Origin: Dichotomocladium elegans
Lineage: Eukaryota; Mucoromycota; Mucoromycetes; Mucorales; Lichtheimiaceae
Direction: 5' to 3'
Length of the DNA: 64,000 nt
Assembly: GCA_025716815.1 (NCBI GenBank)
Contig: JAIXMN010000044.1
Location: 54,978 to 118,977, forward strand
The notes beneath the pieces were generated by a model. That model ran no database searches. It saw nothing but the letters and a program-made list of their open reading frames with translations, and was not told the origin of the DNA. Below are positions 47,218 through 57,900 of the stretch, piece by piece (the stretch's first letter is position 1; every line of letters begins with the position of its first letter). The position numbers and the translations under genes are program-made.

Positions 47218-48824
47218 ATGCCAAACTCTTCGAAACGCGTACGAGCGCTCAATGCGATTAAGAAGTCAACCCGACAAACAGTGGAACATGTTTTAGAAAG
47301 CTCTTACGATGATGAGATCACCGAATCTGCTGTCAATCATATTTATTTTCTCGGTTCATTGCAGCAGGAGATCATAGCACATCGTCATCTGGAGTCCAGC
47401 GCGCTTGTTGCTCATAAGAGAGTCACTTATGAGCAACTTACGTTCTGGAGTGCACTAGACTTTCGAAAGAAAACTAGAATGAGCAAGAAGACTTTCAAGC
47501 TTGTCCTTGGTCTTGTCGAAAAGAATGAGATCTTCGGAGGCAATAAGAAGACAGGGCCTAACCAGCTGGAGGTGTCCGTGCAGCTTTGTCGCATAGGTGA
47601 TTACGGATTGAAGGATCCATGACGCCGCGTTATAACCAGATCCATTTCCACAGTCTTTTTCCCTCTATTTTTCTCCCACTGGGTTTTTATGAGGTTTTAC
47701 CGACGTGAGGATGGTCTGAAAGGAACAAGGACATATAACGTATGATAGAGGTCACCGATACACACATAAGCACCTTATCTGTAATAGTGCTACCATCTCC
47801 GAGTACCCGTGTAAGACGGAGTAGCCAGTTGACCTAATTAGGACCTCTGCCATAAATCATATAAATAGTAGATAAATGTGTAGCGATGGAGGATCTTAAT
47901 TCCGATTTCATTCGAATAAAAGACATCCACAAGTCTCATCGTATTCTAACTGTCCACCATAAAAAACAACGAAAACACCACAAGCTTGCCTGTGCGCTCG
48001 AAAGGTTCGGTCACGATGGGACTCTTGCTTCGGTGTTCGGGTTGTCCCGCACTTATGGAATCAGCAAGGGTGCGGTAGCAACGTCGACGAAGCGAGTGTG
48101 TGCGGCCCTGGTTGATTTGGCTCCTCAATACCTGTATTGGCCATGTCAACAAGAACGCCGCGACATTGCCAGCCGTGTTTATTCCAAACACGGCTTCCCC
48201 GACTGCGTAGGGTTTGTCGACGGGACGCATATTGGCCTCTCGCAAGCACCAAAGAAGGATGGAGAAGACTTTTACAACAGAAAAGGATTCTACTCCTTCA
48301 ATGTTCAGGTTGTTTGTGATGATGAGAAAGTCATCCGCTTTCTCCAGGTTGGCCGCCCTGGGTCGATGGCTGATTCGACAATATTTAAGTCATCGGCAAT
48401 ATATAGAAACGATGCAAATTTCCTCTCGGAGAACGAGTACCTTCTCGGTGACTCGGGATATGTGCTTGAGAAGGGACGTATCCTTACCCCCTTCCGGAGC
48501 AATCAGATCCACGATGACAGTGACAGCATGTTCAATAAACGCCATGCTGCTGCACGTGTCGTCGTGGAAAACACGATTGGCATCCTCAAGAACCGCTGGA
48601 GAATGCTTAAACGGATCCATCGCCAATACAACAAGCCAAATGATGGAATCGAGATAAGTAAGCTTATCATTGCTTGTGCGGTATTGCACAATATTATGAT
48701 CAAGACTGGGGACTACTGGCCAGTAATCTCGAACAAGGAGCATCCAGAGTCTTCCAGTGGTATACCTACTCTAGATGATAAAGCTTGGCGGGATCACATT
48801 AAAAACCTTGTCCTCACAAAATAA
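47218..48824 (+). pseudogene. Harbinger B transposase, split by a solo LTR
   Basis: The N-terminal part starts MPNSSKRVRALNAIKKST at 47218 and includes KKTRMSKKTFKLVLGLVEKN. It is cut at codon VQL by a 396-bp LTR (47587-47982) plus a 5-bp duplication. The remaining 47983-48824 encodes FGHDGTLASVFGLSRTYGIS (HTH-like), CVGFVDGTHIGLSQAPKKDG (Asp 1), FYNRKGFYSFNVQVVCD, YLLGDSGYVLEKGRILTPFR (Asp 2), RVVVENTIGILKNRWRML (Glu) and ACAVLHNIMI. All catalytic residues stay in frame. The LTR supplies an ATG at 47886 that reads into this part without a stop, so a 312-residue chimeric protein is possible. Confidence 0.9.
47587..47982 (+). repeat. Solo LTR (family 1) inserted in Harbinger B, 5-bp duplication AGCTT
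   Basis: It begins TGTCGCATAGG and ends ACACCACA (TG...CA), 396 bp, flanked by AGCTT at 47582-47586 and 47983-47987. Its removal with one AGCTT rejoins the transposase frame (VQL-ACALERF). A TATA-like CATATAAATAG lies at about 47858 and an ATG at 47886. A second copy is at 61646-62040. Confidence 0.95.
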
Positions 48825-48842
48825 AAGCATTGCTATGAGCAC

Positions 48843-50068
48843 TTATTTTTTTAATAATTCATTGATATGTCCCAAGATATCAAAATCATCAGGGAGGAGA
48901 CCTTGCCGATGAGCTGTGAGGAGAGAATTCACAGCAAATTGTGTTTTCTCCATCTCTATCCTCTCTCTTTCAAGGATATACTTTTGCTTGTCGAGATCAA
49001 GTCTCTCACGAGCGAGATCTTGCTCAACAGCAATCCTTCTTTCCTCCAAAGCATGAGCATCGGCCAGTAGCTGAAGCTTGGCTTTCTTATGCCTTCGAAG
49101 CTCGGCATTTCGGCTTACTGCACGTCGGTCACATATGTTAGTAAACCGATTAAGCGTTGCCGTAAAGCTTCGCTTCGCTGGCGGTCGGCTCCCATCTTCA
49201 TCTTCTTCCTCTTCTTCCTCCTCCTCCTCCTCCTCCTCTTCCTCCTCCTCTGCCTCCACATCCCCCTCCACATCCCCCTCCACATCCCCAACGTCGTCAT
49301 CATCTGAGCGCGACCGCCAGGATTGGCCATGCTCATCGGTATCGGAAAAGGATACCCTTTGTCCGGCAAAGGAGGAGTTATAGTCGCTCCTAGGCGACAA
49401 CGCACAAGGGGTACCGTCTTCATCGTCCTCCAAGGGGGCATTTCGAACGACCGTGGCGGTATCTAAGTTAATGATATTATATATTAGTTAAAGAACATAA
49501 AATACCAATTTCTGAATAGCTTACTTGGAAGGCGTTGAGCGACTGAGATGTGGCCCTGGTAAACACCAACGTCCATCGCGGCAGGTTGTTGGATAGCTTC
49601 CTTAGCACCAAGCATGGCATCAAGTCGATCATAGAAGCAGCAATAATACTCCTTATACTGCTCAATCGTCTTGATGCCTCGCGCATGGTCGTCCGAGCTA
49701 AGGCCAAAGCCAGTATTGCAAATGGCCTTGCGCACAGCGTGGTATTCCTTGATTAACTGGCGCCAGGTGGCCAACACTCGAGTGGCGCCAGTGTTCTTCA
49801 CAGAATCCCAGCGGCTTGACTTGTCGGTGAGGTCATAAAGCTTCGCCGCGATCTTGCGTGCAACCGAAGCCTTTGTAAACCTGGCCGAACCCCCTTGAGG
49901 AATTGTACTCCCAGGACCGTGTTTACTAACACCCTTGTTAAGCCAAACGGCCAAGTCCTCCTGGTTTTCTTCGAGATAATCGAGAATAAATGCAATCTCC
50001 TCGTAGGAGACCTTGGTTTTGTTGTCAGGATGTGCTTTTTCAGGACGTTCGTATTTTGTGATGGGCAT
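48843..50068 (-). CDS. Harbinger B second protein, Myb/SANT-like with an acidic coiled-coil tail
   Basis: The start MPITKYERPEKAHPD at 50068 is the first true ATG. Exon 1 carries VSYEEIAFILDYLEENQEDL, ARFTKASVARKIAAKLYDLT, GATRVLATWRQLIKEYHAVR and TGFGLSSDDHARG, the pattern of the trihelix/SANT-like DNA-binding partner of Harbinger transposases. One intron (about 49524-49463) leads to an acidic region with about 18 consecutive Glu/Asp. A basic/coiled-coil end follows (RRAVSRNAELRRHKKAKLQL, then ALEERRIAVEQDLARERLDL), and the protein closes with LLKK and the stop at 48843. In Harbinger elements this protein brings the transposase to the nucleus and the inverted ends. No lesion is visible. Confidence 0.82.
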
Positions 50069-50138
50069 GGCAGTAATTGTCAAGATTAAGTAGAAAAGGG
50101 AGAAGCAGATTTACCGGAGTTCTGAGCTGAGTAAATGC

Positions 50139-50196
50139 TTTACGAAAATGCTGTACGAAAATGTTTTACGAAAATGTTCTAATCGTGAAACCCCCT
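50139..50196 (-). repeat. Right terminal inverted repeat of Harbinger B
   Basis: Exact inverted copy of 47041-47098, followed by the AAT duplication at 50197-50199. Confidence 0.95.
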
Positions 50197-50319
50197 AATG
50201 TGTTAAATTCATCATTGTCTTAGTTTCAGGATATCGGCGATAGTGATGTGAAACCGGCTAAGTTCTCTAACACGGATCAATGTTCACCACATTACCCCCT
50301 TCCAGGTTGAACATAACGC

Positions 50320-52357
50320 TTAATGGAGGTGTGCCGTTTGATTGCGCTTGCTACGTCTTAGGATATAGTCATTGCGTTCTGTGGTGTCATTACCTGAATG
50401 TCTACGCTTTCGCTGTGGAGCTTGTTGAGTCATGTTTTTTGGTGTGGGTGTTGTACCTTTTACCTTCTTTGGTGTTGGTGTAGTACCTGTTACCTTTGAA
50501 TGAGCCTGTGGGCCTAGGCTCCGTATCCTGTCCCAGTATTTTGCGATTGGCTCTGGACTATTGAAGGACGCATGCGGTTCCCATGTATTGTCTTCTGGTC
50601 CATAGCCTTCCCATCGAACCCGATATAGGTACCTTCCGGGTGACAACTCTTTATGGTCTACAATCGCTTGGACTGTATAGTATTTACCATTCTTTTCATA
50701 TACCTCTTCGATGCTGATCAGTTCATCTTGAGATACAAGTTTGAGTTGCGAGGGTGCAAAATTTCTGGTTGCGAGGAGTCCCTGTTCGTCTCTGAGGACA
50801 TAGGAACCACCTTTGGTTTCCCTGACGACAGTGTATGGTCCTTCATATCGAGGATCCGTTTTTCTACTGCGTGCTTCATCTTTGACCATGACCGTGCTAC
50901 CAGGAGGATATTTAATGATCCTATATTTGGTATAATGTTTACCTTTCTTAACATCTGATAGAGCTTTTGCCCGTTCTGCTATGGCCGGAAAGATGGTGTC
51001 AGACATTTTGTCAATGCGGTCCATCAGCTCCTTTTCTGTTAAGGGCCGTGGTATCTCGTCATTGCTATAATCTCTGAAGCCATTCATTGTGCGGTTGAAC
51101 ATTAGGGCGAATGGTGTGGAACCATGTCTACTGGCGACTTTGTTGTTGATGGCGAGCTGTGTACTTTTGACGTACAAGTCCCAATCATGTCGTGCGCCAT
51201 TGAGGCTCTTGCGTATGACGTTGACCGATGTTTGTACATATCGTTCTGCCAAGCCATTTGCGCGTGGATGATAAGGTGTTGTTAACCGATGGTCAAAACC
51301 GGTGGACTGGCTAAGTTGCTTCATCAAATGATTGACAAATTATGTGCCGTTATCCGATTGTAGATAGCGTGGAAAACCGTAATCGCAAAAGGTGTTTATG
51401 ACTGCTTGTACTACTGTGTCTGAAGACTTGTCAGGAAGTGCATGTAGTACACAAAAGCGTGTGCAAACATCGACCATAACTAAGAGATAGTTGTGCCCTC
51501 GTGCGCTTGTTCCAAAGCCGCTGGCAAGGTCGATTGCCCAGTGATCACCAGGGTAGAAGGCGTGAATAGGGCGCATAGGATGATACCCTGTTTTCGTCAC
51601 GTTGAAGCGTTGGCATTGTGGACATTGTTTAACGTGTTCAGCCGCTTGCTTGTACATGTTAGGCCATCTGAGCCCGTCATTCTGAAGAGACTTCGTCATT
51701 GCTTCAGCGCCGAAGTGTCCAAACGCATGAGCTTGTGCTAACAGCTGTGGTCGTTCTTCTTCAGGAGGAATAAAATGTGCTGATGTGTCAACATCGTCTT
51801 CCTTAGTTACGTCCGTGGTGGTGTGTGTTGACATAGTTTTGTTTACGATTAAATTGGTCGTGTTACTTTGCGTAGCATTACCCCCTTCCAGCTCTTTGTC
51901 CGTGGGAAAAAAGCGCGAAAGTTGGTCGGGAAGGATGTTGTCTAATCCTGGCAAGTGTACTACGTCAAAAGTGTATTCAAGAATGGTGTCTAACCAGTTG
52001 TTCATCATGGCATTAGTAACCTTTTGGGTGTGAAGATATACCAACGCTTTGTGATCGGTGTAAAGTGTGAACTTTTGTCCCCAAAGGAATTTGTGGAATT
52101 TTGTGAGTGCGTAAACAACAGCGAGCAACTCACGCTTTGTTGTAGAGTAATTCGCTCTGATTTTGAGAGAGCTCTAGCCATGAAAGCGATATGCCGTGTT
52201 TCTTTATCAATGACTTGGTAAAGGACAGCGCCAATACCGAAGTTGGATGCATCAGTAGCAACCTGAAAAGGGTGTCGTAAATCAGGGTAGCGAAGGATGG
52301 GTGCATCCAGCAAAACCTGTTTTAAGCGGTTGAAAGTCGCTTGCTCATGACTGGTCC
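50320..52357 (-). pseudogene. Truncated chromovirus (Ty3/gypsy with chromodomain), RNase H to integrase
   Basis: Minus strand, 3' part of pol only. It holds ATFNRLKQVLLDAPILRYPD and VATDASNFGIGAVLYQ (RNase H start), then after a frameshift at about 52,140-52,190 RELLAVVYALTKFHKFLWGQ and YTDHKALVYLH. Next are the integrase zinc motif (HAFGHFGAEAM...CPQCQRF) and the core DHWAIDLASGFG / YLQSDNGT. A TAA at 51337-51339 interrupts the core directly after DNGT; the frame then goes on with the core Glu region (YHPRANGLAERYVQ). The C-terminus has YTVQAIVDHKELSPGRYLYR and VRWEGYGPEDNTWEPHASF, a clear chromodomain, used by chromoviruses to target histone marks. Reverse transcriptase, protease and gag are missing: homology stops where an LTR begins at 52358. 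Confidence 0.88.
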
Positions 52358-52674
52358 TGTAGCAGTAGCTACAGTGACGGGTCACTCTTGACCGACGACC
52401 AAGATACTACAAGGATAACGATCACGATCAAGACCGCATCTCCGGCGACGACATTATGTACCACACTCACTTTCTCTGTACGACGATCCTATATGTATAC
52501 CACTGTAATTACCCCGCTACTGTTTACTATATAAACAAGGATGCCCTGTGACGTCGGGCATCCCCACGTTGTATTATTATAATCATCGTTCTTCTCGTCG
52601 CATTCGCGCTTCCTCCACGCTGTATATCAGACGCTCTTTGTAAGTACTCGCACAACAGTGCCTGTACTGTTACA
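52358..52674 (+). repeat. Solo LTR (family 2) abutting the truncated chromovirus
   Basis: It begins TGTAGCAGTAGCTACAG and ends CTGTTACA (TG...CA), 317 bp, with a TATA-like block ACTATATAAACAAGG near 52528. The flanks (GGTCC left, GTATG right) do not match, so the insertion has been followed by a deletion, or arose by recombination that also removed the chromovirus 5' part. Confidence 0.72.
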
Positions 52675-53230
52675 GTATGTGTAATCAAACAAAATAAAGA
52701 CTGATTCCTCTACTTCAATACAGAGTGAATCTCAAAAGGGGTTCTGAAGGTGGGTGAAATGAATATTCCAATAAAAGTTCTTCGTCCCGGGGAAAGAGAA
52801 GACCTCGTTCTAGCTTCTCTCCTTGCTGTCTAAATACTTGTTGCTTCTAAGCTAAAAGAATGATTTCGACTAAATAAATTGGATAATAAAGAGTGGTCAT
52901 AGAGGGCATATAAAACATAGGCTTAAGCTAAACGTTAATGGAGAAGGTTCCAATGAAAATATACTAAGCACCATGATAAAGAAAGGACTAAAATAGCACA
53001 CGGAATAATAGATAGTGTGAGCATAAAATGACACTAATGATTTAGCGAAATAACTGATCAACGTCCGAAAAGGAAAGTCAAGGAAGTCAGAAACGAGAAT
53101 AATTTGATCAGACCGGAAAAAGGGTCACGTGATGAAGGTTGAGGGGTCGTTTCATAGCAAACGTTCCATTCTTGAAAACGGAAAGTGGTCGGCCGGAAGT
53201 GAATAGCCACACCGTGTCAACAAGGTATCC
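52675..53230. other. Unique spacer upstream of the tRNA-Tyr gene
   Basis: A/G-rich, no open frame of note and no repeat seen. It includes TCACGTGATG at about 53126. The last 40 bp may hold the upstream region of the tRNA gene. Confidence 0.35.
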
Positions 53231-53313
53231 CCGAGCTTAGCTCAGTTGGTAGAGCGGAAGACTGTAGTTCATCTGGCATCTTTAGGTCGCTAGTTCGAAT
53301 CTGGCAGCTCGGA
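53231..53313 (+). tRNA. tRNA-Tyr (anticodon GTA) with a 10-base intron
   Basis: Acceptor stem CCGAGCT pairs with AGCTCGG (53306-53312), discriminator A at 53313. D arm GCTCAGTTGGTAGAGC. Anticodon stem GAAGA pairs with TCTTT (one G-U) around loop C-T-GTA-G-A. The intron TTCATCTGGC sits one base after the anticodon, the standard place. T arm GCTAG-TTCGAAT-CTGGC. Box A and box B matches are in the D and T arms. A T-run at 53337-53343 is the likely pol III terminator. The first Ty3-type LTR starts 11 bp after that run. Confidence 0.95.
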
Positions 53314-53353
53314 GAGTCTTTATCTTGTCGTGCTTATTTTTTTGGCGGTTGTG

Positions 53354-53771
53354 TGTCGTAGCTTACACCAACCGGCGATTTGATCAACCGACCTACTTCC
53401 ATTTTCGTACGATGCCTGACGTAATGCTCGGCCGACTTTCTTCTTTTGATATCACGACCGACATGGATAATGACAGACATAATTACTTCTTTAACAGCAT
53501 CGCCCGTACGAATGACGATATCGCATGTATAATTTTAGTAGTAGAAAACAGTATAAATAAGGGACAAGTAGACAGCAATAAAGGCACTCATCTACCGAGC
53601 GCTTTCCTGGTCTACTCTCTTCGTGGTTATCCTTCGTGGTCTATACTCTCTTCGTGGTTATCCTTCGTGGTCTATACTCTCTTCGTGGTTATCCTTCGTG
53701 GTCGATACTCTCTTCGTGGTTATCCTTCGTGGTCGTCGTCTTTCCGTATTCAAGTAAAAATAAAGACGACA
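53354..53771 (+). repeat. 5' LTR of Ty3 element 1, with a 31-bp tandem repeat
   Basis: TGTCGTAGCTTACACC...AAGACGACA. Positions 53615-53735 hold about four copies of a 31-bp unit built from TCTTCGTGGTTATCCTTCGT. A TATA-like GTATAAATAAGG lies near 53560. Confidence 0.95.
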
Positions 53772-53782
53772 TTTGGTAGCTG

Positions 53783-54955
53783 ATGACAATGGCTTTCACC
53801 GACGAACAGCAACGACAATATATTATCCAGGAATATGTCCTACAACAGTTACCTGATGAACTACGTGGAACTTATCGAGCGCAGGTACCGCAATTAGTAA
53901 TTCCAGAAAATCAGCGTACATCGTTCTCCCAAGGAAACTTAGCAGCGTTACAAGAACGTGCGAGGACACTCGCACAAAGCTTCCTACGCGCGGTGGGCCA
54001 TGATAATCAACAACATCATCAAACAGAAATGCTGGCGACAATGCAGGCGATGTTACAGCAAATCAAGAACCAGCAAGAGGAGCTCAAGGCGTTACGAGAG
54101 CAGGCAAATCATCGCTCCGATACAAGGATCAAACCTGTTCAACCTGACCTTTTTCGTGGTGTGCGGTCATCCGCGGAGGTAGAGGCCTGGTTGCACACAG
54201 TTGACAAGTATGGGGATTGCGCCGGCCTCAACGATAAGGAACGTGTCACCTACGCCTCGACACTGTTACGCGAAGGCGCAGCAACGTGGTGGCGACACTT
54301 GGAGATGTCCATCGACCCCGACGATATTCATGGTGATCTCACCCCCAAGACGTGGCGTGCCTTTCAAACCGCGTTTCGTGCTGAGTTCAAGCCCAAGAAT
54401 GCCAAGGAAATGGCACGTAACAAACTGCGTGCGTTATCGCAAGCGTCGACGGCGTCTGGAACCATCCGCGAATATGTAGTCGAGTTCCGCAACATTATGC
54501 TCGATCTCCCCGAAATGTTCGACGAAGATGCCATGCATGAATTCATCCGTGGATTGTCATATGATGCTCGCGTACAGGTGCTGCTCAAGGAACCAACTTC
54601 TCTACGAGATGCATACAATTCTGCCGAGGCATTCGAAGCAGTCCACGAGTACGCGGCCGGCATACGAGACAGTTTCCAACACCCCGGACCAGTTAATCCA
54701 CGTATGCCTTCTCGACCGATTCAGGATACTTCAAGTGGCCCAATGCCGATGGACCTCGATGTTATCCAACATCGCGCTTATCCGCAAAATCGACAGCAGT
54801 ACCGTCCTCGTCGTTGTTACAATTGCGATGGTCGTGGACATTTGGCGCGCGATTGTCCATCACCCTCACAAGGCAAGGCAGGCTCTAGCTTTAGCTCTGG
54901 TTCCACTACTCGTTGGCAACCCAAGGATTTAAAAGGCTCAGCGCGTCGGGATTAA
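53783..54955 (+). CDS. Gag of Ty3 element 1
   Basis: 390 residues starting MTMAFTDEQQRQYIIQEYVL, 12 bp after the LTR and overlapping the primer site, so the start is close to the 5' end of the RNA. A Gln-rich coiled coil (MLATMQAMLQQIKNQQEELK) precedes the Retrotrans_gag capsid region: LFRGVRSSAEVEAWLHTVDK, TLLREGAATWWRHLE, FQTAFRAEFKP, LRALSQASTASGTIREYVVE and MHEFIRGLSYDARVQVL. The C-terminus has one zinc knuckle CYNCDGRGHLARDC (C-X2-C-X4-H-X4-C) that binds RNA. It forms the virus-like particle. No lesion is seen. Pol is reached by -1 frameshifting at 54928-54934. Confidence 0.92.
   Translation: MTMAFTDEQQRQYIIQEYVLQQLPDELRGTYRAQVPQLVIPENQRTSFSQGNLAALQERARTLAQSFLRAVGHDNQQHHQTEMLATMQAMLQQIKNQQEELKALREQANHRSDTRIKPVQPDLFRGVRSSAEVEAWLHTVDKYGDCAGLNDKERVTYASTLLREGAATWWRHLEMSIDPDDIHGDLTPKTWRAFQTAFRAEFKPKNAKEMARNKLRALSQASTASGTIREYVVEFRNIMLDLPEMFDEDAMHEFIRGLSYDARVQVLLKEPTSLRDAYNSAEAFEAVHEYAAGIRDSFQHPGPVNPRMPSRPIQDTSSGPMPMDLDVIQHRAYPQNRQQYRPRRCYNCDGRGHLARDCPSPSQGKAGSSFSSGSTTRWQPKDLKGSARRD
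54928..54934 (+). promoter_or_regulatory. -1 ribosomal frameshift heptamer T TTA AAA between gag and pol
   Basis: In the gag frame the codons read GAT TTA AAA GGC, so T-TTA-AAA is phased as X-XXY-YYZ. Slipping back one base gives AGG CTC AGC, the pol frame. It lies 21 bp before the gag stop, where the two frames overlap. Confidence 0.75.
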
Positions 54956-57900
54956 AGGGAGTCCCTTCGCGCTCGCTCCCATCCCTTAATGCTCTCCAAA
55001 ACACCGTGCCCGCCTCGTCACAAGTTCACTCGGCCACCCCGGTCTCTGTAACGGTTCTCCCATCAACAACGGCTGCGGATATGCCACTAATCGACCTAAC
55101 TAGTGATTCATCGATCGACGAGGAAGGGGCGAAGGAAGGTTCACACCAAGCAAACGTTAGACACATCGAATCGTTGAATACAATAAATCATACTGCCTTA
55201 CCTTTGTACACTGTGGTCTGCAACGGGAAATCCATCGATGCTTTATTGGATAGCGGTGCTACCTGCACATATGTCTCGCCGCTCTTGGCAGCAGGGTGCC
55301 CAGTCCAACCAGTATCCAGTCGCCAAGTCGAAACTGCCGGAGGTCACATTTTCGAAATCAACCGCGCCGTCACCCTATCCTTGAACACGGGCGGTTTGAT
55401 CCACAATGTCTTCGCCTACGTACTGGATACCAAATTTGATCTTATCCTCGGTCGTGATTGGATTAAACGTATGAAGCCGGTGCCAGATTGGGACCAGGAT
55501 ACATGGCGAATTACTGACAAAAATAGATCCTATACTCTTCGCCCTAAGTTCGACCGTCCGATTCCCGAGCTGGCTTACTTGATATCACACCGGCAAGTAG
55601 AGCGATTAACTCGACAACACCAGATTGAAGAGTTATTTTTATGTTATGTGCGTAACTACGGTAAGGAGGCAGAGCAGCTTCAACCAGAAATGCTCCAACA
55701 ACTGCTGCAAGAATACCCAGATGTGTTCAAGGACGAATTGCCAGGTTTACCACCTCATCGCGATGTTACCCATGTTATTGATACTGGAAGTGCCGCACCC
55801 ATCAATCGTACTCCATACAAGATGAGTCCTCTAGAACTGGACGAGCTGCGCAAACAGCTCAAGGAACTCCTCGACCTCCGACTAATTCGCCCGAGCACTT
55901 CGCCTTGGGGTGCACCAGTGCTGTTTGTTCGTAAGAAGGATGGATCAATGCGCCTATGTGTCGATTATCGTGCTATCAATCAAGTCACACTAAGGAATTC
56001 GCATCCCCTACCTCGGATTGACGAGTGTTTGGAACGCCTCGGTGGTGCAAAATACTTCTCCAGTATCGACCTAAAGAGCGGCTATCACCAGGTACGGATA
56101 CGCGACGAAGACGTCCCAAAAACGGCGTTCAACACTCGATACGGCTCCTATGAATTTCTGGTTCTCCCTTTCGGTCTAACCAATGCACCGCCCACTTTTC
56201 AACGCCTCATGAACTCGGTGTTAGGCGACTGTTTGGATGAATACGCGTTGGTTTATCTCGACGACATTCTTATTTACAGCAAAACCGAGGAGGATCACAT
56301 CCATCAGGTTCGGCAAGTGCTTGATCGCCTACGAGACGCCAAACTTGTCGCCAATTTAAAGAAGTGCGAATTCTTCAAAACCGAACTGGAGTTTGTGGGT
56401 TACCATGTCTCCGCGGCCGGTATACTTCCGTCAAAATCCAAGGTACAAGCAATTCAGGAATGGCCGGCACCGACCAATGTCCAAGAAGTTCGCCAATTTT
56501 TGGGCCTTGCCTCGCATTACCGCCGATTCATTCGGGATTTCTCTGCTATTGCGGCTCCTTTGACGGATTTGACTCGAGGTACCGGTGCGAAGAAGAGACC
56601 GATTGCTTGGACGTCGGTTTGTCAAACAGCGTTCGATGAGATCAAAAACCGCATGACCCAGGCTCCTATTTTGCTACCTCCAAACTCAGCTTTGCCCTAC
56701 GTGGTAGAGACTGATGCCTCTGATTTTGGCGTCGGGGCCGTGCTACTTCAGGAAGGGGCGGATGGTAAAATGCACCCTATTGCTTTCGAGTCCAAGAAGC
56801 TTTCCGCTGCTGAACGCAACTACCCTGCACAGGAACGAGAATTGCTCGGTATTTTGCATGCCCTTCGATCGTGGCGGTGTTTTATTGAGGGGCGCCCCTA
56901 TGTGGTACGAACTGATCACCACCCACTGCTCTACTTTCGTAACCGGAGCAAACCGCCACCGCCTCGCCTCATCCGCTGGATTGCTGAGCTGGAACTATAT
57001 GATCCCGAGATACAATTCAAGAGTGGGAAGGAAAATCACGTCCCTGACCTATTGTCTCGACGAGACGGTCCAAACTGCACACCAGACCCTACCGCACTCG
57101 AACCAGACTATCTCTATGCACTTAAATCCATCGAAGACTCAGACTGGCCAAAGTTCTATACTATGAACGAAGACAAGTGGCCGCAGATGTACAAGGATCT
57201 ACTGATCAAACACAAGGACAAGTTTTTAGTCAGGGCAGACCAAGTATATCGAAAAATCAAGATCGGAAATAATGTCCATGAAATCCGATATGCTTTGTTC
57301 GCTCGACGAGCCGATATTGTACAACATTTCCACACAAGCTTTGGGCATTCCGGAAAAGAAACGGTGTACGACCTTGTAAAAAAACGATGGTGGTGGCCCA
57401 ACATGAAGGAGAACATCCTAGAGTGGATCCGAGATTGTCCCCAATGCCAACTGGCAGCCAACGCTGATCGAGGCACACACCACGCACCCATGCGGCCGCT
57501 CAATGTCCCCGCTCCATTCGCACGATGGCACCTAGATTTTATTGGTGAGCTACCAACAACGCTCCGCGGTAACCGGTGGCTACTTGTAGCAGTCGACTAT
57601 GCCACCAATTGGACTATTGCCCGGGCCGTCCCAGATGCTACGGGCAAGCAATCGCCGAGTTCATTTATGATGAAATAGTCATGCGTTTTGGTTGCCCTGA
57701 AGAAATCCTCACAGATCGCGGCGCCAACTTCATGTCTAAGGTCCTTAACCTCTATCTTGGCCGCACGAAAGTCCATCACAAGTTGACGTCGGCCTTTCAT
57801 CCTCGAACCAATGGCAAGGCCGAGAGGACTAACGGTATACTAAAACAAATGCTGCGGAAATATGTCCATGGTGCTATCCACCGATGGGATGACTTCGTCG

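Larger units (their letters stand above)
47041..50196. mobile_element. PIF/Harbinger element B, 58-bp perfect inverted ends, AAT target duplication
   Basis: Left end 47041-47098 and right end 50139-50196 are exact inverted copies beginning AGGGGGTTTCACGATTAGAA. Each contains three tandem-like copies of CATTTTCGTA, probably transposase binding sites. Flanks are AAT at 47038-47040 and 50197-50199, a 3-bp duplication as expected for Harbinger. Without the internal solo LTR the element is about 2.76 kb. It carries a DDE transposase (+) and a convergent SANT-like gene (-), the standard two-gene layout. Confidence 0.93.

Noticed and set aside
49200..49255. Trinucleotide expansion as a separate element
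   Set aside because: It encodes the Glu run of the Harbinger second protein and needs no further explanation.
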